From: Salvelinus alpinus
Lineage: Eukaryota; Chordata; Actinopteri; Salmoniformes; Salmonidae
Reading direction: 5' to 3'
Length of the DNA stretch: 64,000 nucleotides
Assembly (NCBI RefSeq): GCF_045679555.1
Contig: NC_092087.1
Span: forward strand, 89,329,920 to 89,393,919
This document shows, piece by piece, positions 12,076-22,900 of this stretch. The first letter of the stretch is position 1, and each line of letters starts with the position of its first letter. The notes under the pieces were generated by a model. The model worked only from the letters and a program-made list of their open reading frames with translations, did no database searches and was not told the DNA's origin. The translations under genes and the position numbers were made by a program.

Positions 12076-12300
12076 TGGCTAAACAGCTGGCTTGTTAAAG
12101 ACAAGTGAAATTCATGATACATATTTAGTCAATGTTCTGGACACTTCCAAGCTGTCTTACCAAAGCAGTACGACTATAAGTCATATTGGTGTAATGAAAT
12201 AGTGCTGTTTGAGTTCCACCGTAGAAGAACACAATAAAAGTCTTCAGAATGACCATGACAGTCTGAATATTAGTTTATGATGGTCTTTTTAATGACTCCA
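12076..12300 (+). pseudogene. copy D: 3' flank homologous to the 3' flanks of genes A and B
   Basis: 'ctggctaaac', 'gttaaagacaagtg', 'agaagaacacaat' and 'cagaatgaccatgacagtct' match, in order, the sequence after the poly(A) signals of gene A (26050-26240) and gene B (46565-46745). Copy D is thus a whole gene copy with its middle deleted. Confidence 0.8.
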
Positions 12301-13020
12301 CATGGGTAGTGCCTTTTAATATGAATGTGTTTATGCTTGTGTATGTACTATTGTTGTCTCTAGTTACCTAGACATCGATTATTTTTCACTGCAGGATCTT
12401 GCGCCATCATCATCGACTACCAAACAGAAGATTAGAATCCTGCCAACTGTCCTGTGTGTATCCTGTTGTTGGAGATGTTAGTTTAAGATTCATTACAGGA
12501 TCCTATACTCATGCCAACTGTCCTGTGTGTATCCTGTTGTTGGAGATGTTAGTTTAAGATTCATTACAGGATACTATACTCATGCCAACTGTCCTGTGCA
12601 CAAAATCTATGGTGTCTTGTTCATGTTCGTGTCAGCAGTCAACAGACTCTTTTTATTTTGATAGTGTAAAGATGAAACACAACTCATTGGTGAGAGGTGC
12701 CACCGCTAACAGTTTGTAGATGTTGGAACATACAGCCCCCCCCCCCATGTTATTCCTAAGGAAAAAACATTTAGATGCACATTCTAATAGTACATCATAC
12801 AACAACAAAAATTGGCCTGTTTCAATAGCCTGTTGAAGCAAATAAAGAATGACTATGAGGAAGTCATTTCCCTCCAGGTTGAGGAGAATGCAAGCTCATT
12901 GGAGAGGTTACGTCTGCCCCATTGCATCCCTCACATCCTTGCCACCTTATACAGGAGAAACCTAATCAAAAGAAATGAGCCAATTATATGTAACGCTGTC
13001 ACATCAATACTTATACTAAA
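12301..13020. other. intergenic, no gene seen
   Basis: Holds about 2.5 tandem copies of a 77-bp unit with 'caactgtcctgtg' and 'ggagatgttagtttaagatt' (12440-12600). A short non-ATG open frame is kept in both tandem copies of the region but resembles no known protein. Confidence 0.5.
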
Positions 13021-13292
13021 ACATGTTTGCAGTTGCGCAGCGGTCTAAGGCACTGCATCTCAGTGCAAGAGGTGTCACTGCAGTCCCTGGTTCAAATCCA
13101 GGCTGCATCACATCCGACCGTGATTGGGAGTCCCATAGGGTGACGCACAATTGGCTCAGCGTTGTCCGGGGTAGGCCGTCATTGTAAATAAGAATTTATT
13201 CTTAAGGCCATCATTGTAAATAAGAATTTGTTCTTAAGGCCATCAATGTAAATAAGAATTTGTTCTTAACTGACTTGCCTGGTTAAATAAAT
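13021..13292 (+). mobile_element. tRNA-derived SINE with three tail units
   Basis: tRNA-like head ('gcgcagcggtctaaggcac', 'tggttcaaatcc'), body 'gattgggagtcccataggg', then the salmonid tail. The tail segment 'ggccatcattgtaaataag' + 'aatttgttcttaa' is present three times, an early stage of the array at 15.9 kb. Confidence 0.88.
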
Positions 13293-14029
13293 TAAATATA
13301 TATTTTTAAAGACTCCTCAGACAAGGATGTTTCTCCACAAGCGTGGTCAGTGTGTGTGAGCGACTGCTTGGCAAGTCCAAACAATAGGTGTCCCCTACAC
13401 CTACACCTACACCTGGCTTTCTGCAGTGCTGAATGCTGAGTTGGGCTTGTGGATTCTTCATTCCAGATTTCTGAGGTAAAAAAAAAAAGAAGCATTAAAT
13501 AATGGGCCACTTACTAGAACTAAACAACATGCTAATGTGTGGTTTGAGACAGGGAGATGTCTGTCCCCTCAGTTTCAATGACACATGTATACTCAAAGTT
13601 ACCAATACATCAATCCAACAAAATAATTTCCCAAAGTTTTAGGCAAATGTTTTAAGAGAACTTTGAAAACAAAATGCTAAATTAGACATTTAAGCAAACA
13701 AAGATTAATATTTTGCAAGATATTTAATGGTCTACAAGGCTGAAAATGAACTTTGATAAATGTACCTTACGGTAGCACCCACTGAAAATCACACTTGCTG
13801 TTGTCTTTTCTCTGTCTTGAATCAACAGAGAGATTCTCAGACTATTGGTCTGCTGCATTCACCTACTTTTATCCACAAATAATCTCATTTAAACATCAAT
13901 TCTATACCTTTGCTTGTCGTTCACGCCTAATGGCACCACACCAGAGACGTCACTCTGATCTACTTCCCTTCCCAGACAAGGTGTGAAGATGTTTGCTCTT
14001 ATTTGAATTTCAAATATTAATTTTACCAT
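13293..14029. other. upstream region shared by promoters E and A
   Basis: Nearly identical to 16873-17600. It contains no coding exon that I can support and probably holds the distal promoter sequence of the D8C-ZP genes. Confidence 0.5.
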
Positions 14030-14119
14030 TTGAAACAGTCATTTCCCTCTTCGGCATATGTATATAAATCAAGCAGGCTTGGTTCCTTTCTACCACAAAC
14101 AAAGGCTCACTCCAGACTG
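14030..14119 (+). promoter_or_regulatory. duplicated TATA promoter and 5' UTR exon, copy E
   Basis: TATATAAA at 14061-14068 followed by the same leader as gene A (ending 'aggctcactccagactg'). In gene A this leader is followed by a GTAAGA donor. Here it is joined at 14119/14120 directly to the middle of a D8C exon, so no donor remains. Confidence 0.6.
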
Positions 14120-14288
14120 TGGCGAGCACTGCGACAAGGATGTCAACTGGCAGGGCTGGTATCGCCTGTTCCTGGGGAACACCAGTGTTCAGATGCCAGA
14201 GAGGTGTGTGGACAGTTACATGTGTGGGACGGAGATCCCCCTGTGGCTCACAGAGCCCCATCCCCAGCTGTTAGACGGGGTGGTTCAG
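14120..14288 (+). pseudogene. copy E: D8C exon fragment fused to promoter
   Basis: Starts inside the exon at the codons for [19 protein letters not shown] and ends, like copy D, after GVVQ, where the 26-bp array begins. It arose by tandem duplication of 11337-14119. The frame is open from an ATG within the TATA region through the array, but it has no signal peptide and lacks half of the domain, so I call it a chimeric pseudogene. Confidence 0.82.
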
Positions 14289-14780
14289 CTTATTCATGCT
14301 GTCTTCTCCAACAGCTTATTCATGCTGTCTACTCCAACATCTTTTTCATTCTGTATACTCCAACAGCTTATTCAAGCTTACTCCAACATCTTATTCATGC
14401 TGTCTACTCCAACAGCTTATTCATGCTGTCAACTCCAACACCTTTTTCATTCTGTATACTCCAACAGCTTATTCATGCTGTCTTCTCCAACAGCTTATTC
14501 ATGCTGTCTACTCCAACAGCTTATTATTGCTGTCTACTCCAACAGCTTATTCATGCTGTCAACTCTAACAGCTTATTCATGCTGTCTACTCCAACACCGT
14601 TTTCATGCTGTCTGCTCCAACAGCTTATTCATGCTGTCTACTCCAACAGCTTATTCATGCTGTCTACTCCAACATCTTATTCATGCTGTCTACTCCAACA
14701 GCATATTCTTGCTGTCTACTCCAACAGCATATTCTTGCTGTCTACTCCAACAGCTTATTCATGCTGTCTACTCCAACAGC
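14289..14780. repeat. 26-bp minisatellite derived from ZP exon 5, array E
   Basis: About 19 copies of the array D unit. Near the 3' end two copies carry 'agcatattcttgctgtc', absent from array D, so the arrays have diverged since duplication. Confidence 0.93.
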
Positions 14781-15726
14781 TGGCTAAACAGCTGGCTTGT
14801 TAAAGACAAGTGAAATTCATGATACATATTTAGTCAATGTTCTGGACACTTCCAAGCTGTCTTACCAAAGCAGTAGAACTATTAGTCATATTGGTGTATT
14901 GAAATAGTGCTGTTTGAGTTCCACCGTAGAAGAACACAATAAAAGTCTTCAGAATGACCATGACAGTCTGAATATTAGTTTATGATGGTCTTTTTAATGA
15001 CTCCACATGGGTAGTGCCTTTTAATATGAATGTGTTTATGTGTGTGTATGTACTATTGTTGTCTCTAGTTACCTAGACATCGATTATTTTTCACTGCAGG
15101 ATCTTGCGCCATCCTCATCGACTACCAAACAGAAGATTAGAATCCTGCCAACTGTCCTGTGTGTATCCTGTTGTTGGAGATGTTAGTTTAAGATTCATTA
15201 CAGGATCCTATACTCATGCCAACTGTCCTGTGTGTATCCTGTTGTTGGAGATGTTAGTTTAAGATTCATTACAGGATACTATACTCATGCCAACTGTCCT
15301 GTGCACAAAATCTATGGTGTCTTGTTCATGTTCGTGTCAGCAGTCAACAGGTCCCTTTTTTTTTTGATAGTGTAAAGATGAAACACAACTCATTGGTGAG
15401 AGGTGCCACCGCTAACAGTTTGTAGATGTTGGAACATACAGCCCCCCCCCCATGTTATTCCTAAGGAAAAACCATTTAGATGCACATTCTAATAGTACAT
15501 CATACAACAACAAAAATTGGCCTGTTTCAATAGCCTGTTGAAGCAAATAAAGAATGACTATGAGGAAGTCATTTCCCTCCAGGTTGAGGAGAATGCAAGC
15601 TCATTGGAGAGGTTACGTCTGCCCCATTGCATCCCTCACATCCTTGCCACCTTATACAGGAGAAACCTAATCAAAAGAAATGAGCCAATTATATGTAACG
15701 ATGTCACATCAATACTTATACTAAAA

Positions 15727-16872
15727 CGGCACTGCATCTCAGTGCAAGAGGCGTCACTGCAGTCCCTGGTTCAAATCCAGGCTGCATCACATCCGACCGT
15801 GATTGGGAGTCCCATAGGGTGACGCACAATTGGCTCAGCGTTGTCCGGGGTAGGCCGTCATTGTAAATAAGAATTTGTTCTTAAGGCCGTCATTGTAAAT
15901 AAGAATTTATTCTTAAGGCCGTCATTGTAAATAAGAATTTATTCTTAAGGCCGTCATTGTAAATAAGAATTTATTCTTAAGGCCGTCATTGTAAATAAGA
16001 ATTTGTTCTTAAGGCCGTCATTGTAAATAAGAATTTATTCTTAAGGCCGTCATTGTAAATAAGAATGTATTCTTAAGGCCATCATTGTAAATAAGAATTT
16101 ATTCTTAAGGCCGTCATTGTAAATAAGAATTTATTCTTAAGGCCGTCATTGTAAATAAGAATTTATTCTTAAGGCCGTCATTGTAAATAAGAATTTATTC
16201 TTAAGGCCGTCATTGTAAATAAGAATTTATTCTTAAGGCCGTCATTGTAAATAAGAATTTATTCTTAAGGCCGTCATTGTAAATAAGAATTTATTCTTAA
16301 GGCCGTCATTGTAAATAAGAATTTATTCTTAAGGCCGTCATTGTAAATAAGAATTTATTCTTAAGGCCGTCATTGTAAATAAGAATTTATTCTTAAGGCC
16401 GTCATTGTAAATAAGAATTTATTCTTAAGGCCGTCATTGTAAATAAGAATTTGTTCTTAAGGCCGTCATTGTAAATAAGAATTTGTTCTTAAGGCCGTCA
16501 TTGTAAATAATAATTTATTCTTAAGGCCGTCGTTGTAAATAATAATTTATTCTTAAGGCCGTCATTGTAAATAAGAATTTATTCTTAAGGCCGTCATTGT
16601 AAATAAGAATTTATTCTTAAGGCCGTCATTGTAAATAAGAATTTATTCTTAAGGCCGTCATTGTAAATAATAATTTGTTCTTAAGGCCGTCATTGTAAAT
16701 AAGAATTTATTCTTAAGGCCGTCATTGTAAATAAGAATTTATTCTTAAGGCCGTCATTGTAAATAAGAATTTATTCTTAAGGCCGTCATTGTAAATAAGA
16801 ATTTATTCTTAAGGCCATCATTGTAAATAAGAATTTGTTCTTAACTGACTTGCCTGGTTAAATAAATAAAAT
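15727..16872 (+). mobile_element. 5'-truncated SINE with tail expanded into a 32-bp minisatellite
   Basis: The head is shortened relative to unit 1 ('ctaaaac' joins 'ggcactgcatctcagtgc'). From 15856 to 16848 the segment 'ggccgtcattgtaaataag' + 'aatttattcttaa' (32 bp) is repeated about 31 times, then the normal SINE end 'ttaactgacttgcctggtt' follows. Confidence 0.93.
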
Positions 16873-17629
16873 ATATATTTTAAAGACTCCTCAGACAAGG
16901 ATGTTTCTCCACAAGCGTGGTCAGTGTGTGTGAGCAACTGCTTGGCAAGTCCAAACAACAGGTGTCCCCTACACCCACAGGCTCTGGCTTTCTGCAGTGC
17001 TGAATGCTGAGTTGGGCTTGTGGATTCTTCATTCCAGAATTCTGAGGTAAAAAAAAAGAAGCATTAAATAATGGGCCACTTACTAGAACTAAACAACATG
17101 CTAATGTGTGGTTTGAGACAGGGAGATGTCTGTCCCCTCAGTTTCAATGACACATGTATACTCAAAGTTACCAATACATCAATCCAACAAAATAATTTCC
17201 CAAAGTTTTAGGCAAATGTTTTAAGAGAACTTTGAAAACAAAATGATAAATTAGACATTTAAGCAAACAAAGATGAATATTTTGCAAGATATGTAATGGT
17301 CTACAAGGCTGAAAATGAACTTTGATAAATGTACCTTACAGTAGCACCCACTGAAAATCACACTTGCTGTTGTCTTTTCTCTGTCTTGAATCAACAGAGA
17401 GATTCTCTGACTATTGGTCTGCTGCATTCACCCACTTTTATCCACAAATAATCTCATTTAAACATCAATTCTATACCTTTGCTTGTCGTTCACGCCTAAT
17501 GGCACCACACCAGAGACGTCACTCTGATCTACTTCCCTTCCCAGACAAGGTGTGAAGATGTTTGCTCTTATTTGAATTTCAAATATTCGTTTTACCATTT
17601 GAAACAGTCATTTCCCTCTTCGGCATATG

Positions 17630-17688
17630 TATATAAATCAAGCAGGCTTGGTTCCTTTCTACCACAAACAAAGGCTCACTCCAGACTG
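17630..17688 (+). promoter_or_regulatory. TATA box and 5' UTR exon of gene A
   Basis: TATATAAA at 17630-17637. Transcription would start near 17660, and the leader ends at 17688 before a GTAAGA donor. The coding exon 1 at 19869 is preceded by a TTTCTTTCAG acceptor, so a 5' UTR intron of about 2.2 kb is likely. It contains a Tc1 element. Confidence 0.6.
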
Positions 17689-18220
17689 GTAAGATGTACT
17701 TTATTGTTTCTGAGATTGTGATGCGCTGTCCGTCAGGAAAGATATAAAGACTCCTCCGTCAACTCCAGAGAACAGAGAGCAGCGTTTCTACCAGCCCTGC
17801 GTTAGACATGCATTTCACGACTTCTGCTTTGAAGGCACCCAAATAGGAAATCTCTCCTGATTGACTGGGCCAGTTATATGGGGAAGATTTGACTGTTAAT
17901 AGTGAGTTATTAGCTAAATCAAACCCCTCTCTCCCCTTGCAATGTTGTACCACAGGTGTCCGTGGTAACCAAAATCATCACAAAAAGGTAGGTTTTATCA
18001 TTTCCTCAGTATTACAGTACTACAGTACTACAGCATGAATATCTGTGTCTGTATTTGGTTAATGCTGTATTGTATCTGTAGAGATATCTGAGAAGACAAT
18101 TAACAACCAATCAGTCACATCGAAGGTCACTGAAATCAGTTCACAGAGGTAAGTGCTCTCTCTCAACTAGAAGAATCCACTTTGTCCTAACCAAAATATG
18201 ATTTCAATAATATAATTAAG

Positions 18221-18546
18221 CAATAACGAGGAGGTGTGGTATATGGCCAATATACCACATCCAAGGGCTGTTGTTAAGCACGACGCAACACGGAGTGCCT
18301 GGACACAGCCCTTAGCCTTGGTGTATTGGCCAAATATCACAAACCCACGAGGTGGCTTATTGCTTTTATAAACTGGTTACCAACGTAATTAGAGCAGCAA
18401 AAATACATGTTTTGTCATACACGTGGTATAGCCATTTGTGACATCGGCTGATGTAAAAATGGCTTTATAAATGCTGATTGATTGATTGATATACCATGGC
18501 TTTCAGCCAATCAGAATTCAGGGTTCGAACCACCCGGTTTATAATG
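18221..18546. mobile_element. foldback MITE ('ggtatatggccaatatacc' family)
   Basis: Internal palindromes 'gtatatggccaatatac' and 'taaactggttaccaacgtaa', and a 'cagccaatcagaattcaggg' end. The same family recurs at 41.19-41.67, 42.84-43.10 and 49.39-49.66 kb. Confidence 0.7.
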
Positions 18547-18568
18547 TAGTTTATGTTTGCGTAACATA

Positions 18569-19664
<1,096 letters not shown>

Positions 19665-19901
19665 TATTACAATGGCTTTGGAGTGTGATGACGCTACTTA
19701 CTCAACCTGACTGTGTTTTAACCTTTGACAAGCTCTGAGAGTGATGCTGTTTATCACATTGTTGGTATATTCATCAATACTGTTTGAGACACGTTTCCAC
19801 TGCCCCCCTCACTTTGCTCCTCAGTGAATTCACATTTTTACACTTCTTCTTTGTATCATTTCTTTCAGTCGTGTGTCTGATCTGAAGAGAAGCTGAACAG
19901 A

Positions 19902-22900
19902 ATGATGTCATCGGGTGTTCTGATGATGCTCCTGTTCTTTAAGCATGTTACTGCAGACAACTCAGGTAAAGGGTTGATTGGCTTATTCCCGTTTAGGTAA
20001 CGGAATGAGAGCTTCACTCAGAATATTGTTGCTCCCCAGTGCTTTATTCCCGCAGCCAAAACAGCAACGTTCCGTGTGCAGGTCTCTCATTCCTTTATCT
20101 CACTGTATAAGGGCACAAGGCGAGACACAGATGCAGACACCGGTGGCAGATGGTTTAAGTCTTTGATATTTTTTTGAACAATCCAAAAGGGGTACAGAGT
20201 GGCAGGCAGGATCGAGGTCAGGGCAGGCAGAACGGTCAGGCAGGCAGGTACGGAGTCCAGAAAACAGGCAAGGGTCAAAACCGGGAGGACTAGAAAAAGG
20301 AGAATAGCAAAAGAAGTACGGGAACAACACATACAAGACGAACTGGCACAGAGAGACAGGAAACACAGGGATATATACACTGGCACAGAGAGACAGGAAA
20401 CACAGGATATATACACTGGTACAGAGAGACAGGAAACACAGGGATATATACACTGGTACAGAGAGACAGGAAACACAGGGATATATACACTGGCACAGAG
20501 AGACAGGAAACACAGGATATATACACTGGTACAGAGAGACAGGAAACACAGGGATATATACACTGGTACAGAGAGACAGGAAACACAGGGATATATACAC
20601 TGGCACAGAGAGACAGGAAACACAGGGATATATACACTGGTACAGAGAGACAGGAAACACAGGGATATATACACTGGCACAGAGAGACAGGAAACACAGG
20701 GATATATACACTGGTACAGAGAGACAGGAAACACAGGGATATATACACTGGTACAGAGAGACAGGAAACACAGGGATATATACACTGGTACAGAGAGACA
20801 GGAAACACAGGGATATATACACTGGTACAGAGAGACAGGAAACACAGGGATATATACACTGGTACAGAGAGACAGGAAACACAGGGATATATACACTGGC
20901 ACAGAGAGACAGGAAACACAGGGATATATACACTGGCACAGAGAGACAGGAAACACAGGGATATATACACTGGTACAGAGAGACAGGAAACACAGGGATA
21001 TATACACTGGTACAGAGAGACAGCAAACACAGGGATATATACACTGGTACAGAGAGACAGGAAACACAGGGATATATACACTGGTACAGAGAGACAGGAA
21101 ACACAGGGATATATACACTGGTACAGAGAGACAGGAAACACAGGGATATATACACTGGTACAGAGAGACAGGAAACACAGGGATATATACACTGGTACAG
21201 AGAGACAGGAAACACAGGGATATATACACTGGTACAGAGAGACAGGAAACACAGGGATATATACACTGGCACAGAGAGACAGGAAACACAGGGATATATA
21301 CACTGGTACAGAGAGACAGGAAACACAGGGATATATACACCAGGGATAATAAGCGACACCTGTTGGGGGTGGAGACAATCACAAGAACAGGTGAACCAGA
21401 TCAGGGTGTGACACACTGTATTCATTATTTTAGCCTTATTCTCAAGTTCAGGATGTAGATATCACCCTCGTTCTCTTTATTGCCAGAGTTTCAACTCTGG
21501 AGAGAGAGACATTGGGTTGCATGCAAAATGGCTTCCTAATGATTGTATAGTGCACTACCTTTGACCAGAGCCCAGGGATATCATACGTTTTCATGGGGGG
21601 GGGGGTTGTTTTCGCAGGTGTGATTGTTGCCAAATCTATCCAGTTTAGCTGTGGGGGCACACAGTGTCCAGTGGGACAGGACTGTATCAGTGTTGGTGGA
21701 ACACTTCGCTGTGCAGACCCCTGCCAGAACTACACCGCACTGAATGACGACTGGCGTTCCACCACCAACAACAACAACCAGGTTAATGGGGGCTTACACT
21801 GTGACCAGAGCATCAACTTTCAGGGCTGGTATCGCCTGTTCCTGGGGCACACCAGCGTTCAGATGCCAGAAAGGTGTGTGGAGATTAACATGTGTGGAAC
21901 CCACGCCCCCCTGTGGCTCACGGATCCCCATCCCCAGCTGTCAGACAGGGTGGTTCAGAGGGGTGTCTGTGGGAGCTGGTCTGGTAACTGCTGCTTCTTC
22001 AAAGAAACTCCCATCCATGTCAAAGCCTGCTATGGAAACTACTATGTCTACAAGTTGGTTCCTGCAACAGGCTGCCACTTGGCCTACTGTGCAGGTATGT
22101 ACCATCATAATGTCCTTGTCACTGTTTCTTAAAGACATTAAGAATGTTCCAAGGTGTCCAATTCACTCTCTGAACCCAGAACCAAGTCTCTGTATATATA
22201 TTGACAGTATGTCAAGAGAGACTTTAGACACTCCACAACGGTTGCGTAAACATTTTTGTGCAACTCAGCTGTGGTTTCACAACCGTAGTGTTGTACATCA
22301 GTCGTATAACCTGAGTGTGTCCTAGTCACAGCAAATCCATGAACCCTCCTCCCCTCTGCTGTTCCAGACGTCAACACCAAGGTGTGTTCTACCTGTAGAG
22401 ATGATGACACCTGTAGGAGTGAGGATAAGATCACCTGGAGGTGTGAGAGGAAAGGTGAGTGTTAAGAAAAACACATCGTACTCCTCAGTGATTGATTGAC
22501 TTATTGGGGAAAAGATGCACTGAGTTACAGACCGGGGGTCAAATCCATTTCCAACGTTTTCCAACTTCTGATGGAATACATACAACACTGAGAAAACAAC
22601 ACAGCATATAGTCAATAAATAACTACAACAAATAGATGCAGGAATATGAAAATACAGTCAACCTGTTCTGATCCGTTCATTTTGTCCTCATGGACATGAA
22701 TAAATCTATTATCATTATCAACAAAAACTCTAACAGCTAAGATGGCCTCGGGAGCCAGACCTGTGCCTTCACTTTTCTGATGTAGCAGAGGCATTAATGC
22801 AGTCACATTAAGAGCTACTCAACTTTGTCCAAAGATGAACTCTGACCTATCCTTTAACCCCCCGGGACTGGGACAGTTTGATAGGCAGTGGGAGACTATT

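Larger units (their letters stand above)
11337..17688 (+). repeat. large direct tandem duplication (about 2.8 kb and 3.6 kb units)
   Basis: Unit 1 is 11337-14119 and unit 2 is 14120-17688. Each runs from the mid D8C exon through the 26-bp array, 3' flank, SINE, upstream region, TATA box and leader. Unit 2 is longer because its SINE tail expanded to about 31 units. The junction is 'ccagactg|tggcgagcac'. Confidence 0.9.

Noticed and set aside
11194-12108. 304-codon frame with repeated HAVYSNS/STPTA/CCLLQQ peptides as a new protein gene
   Set aside because: It is a truncated D8C exon read into a minisatellite. It has no exon 1 or signal peptide, and cysteines are lost. Kept as a pseudogene and a finding, not a gene.
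12812-13048. Frame conserved in both tandem units (also 15517-15822)
   Set aside because: It lacks an ATG, runs into a SINE, and is shared only because the region was duplicated.
13030-13110. tRNA gene
   Set aside because: A- and B-box-like words belong to the head of a SINE followed by its body and tail; the cloverleaf is degenerate.
15856-16848. CRISPR-like regular repeats (also 26.3-28.4 kb and 20.3-21.3 kb)
   Set aside because: Units are head-to-tail without unique spacers, no cas genes are present, and the DNA is eukaryotic with spliced genes and SINEs.
20087-21458. Overlapping open frames of 362-441 codons on both strands
   Set aside because: They are translations of a 37-bp tandem repeat whose unit lacks stops in several frames, inside intron 1 of gene A. 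No start context, splice signals or domain.
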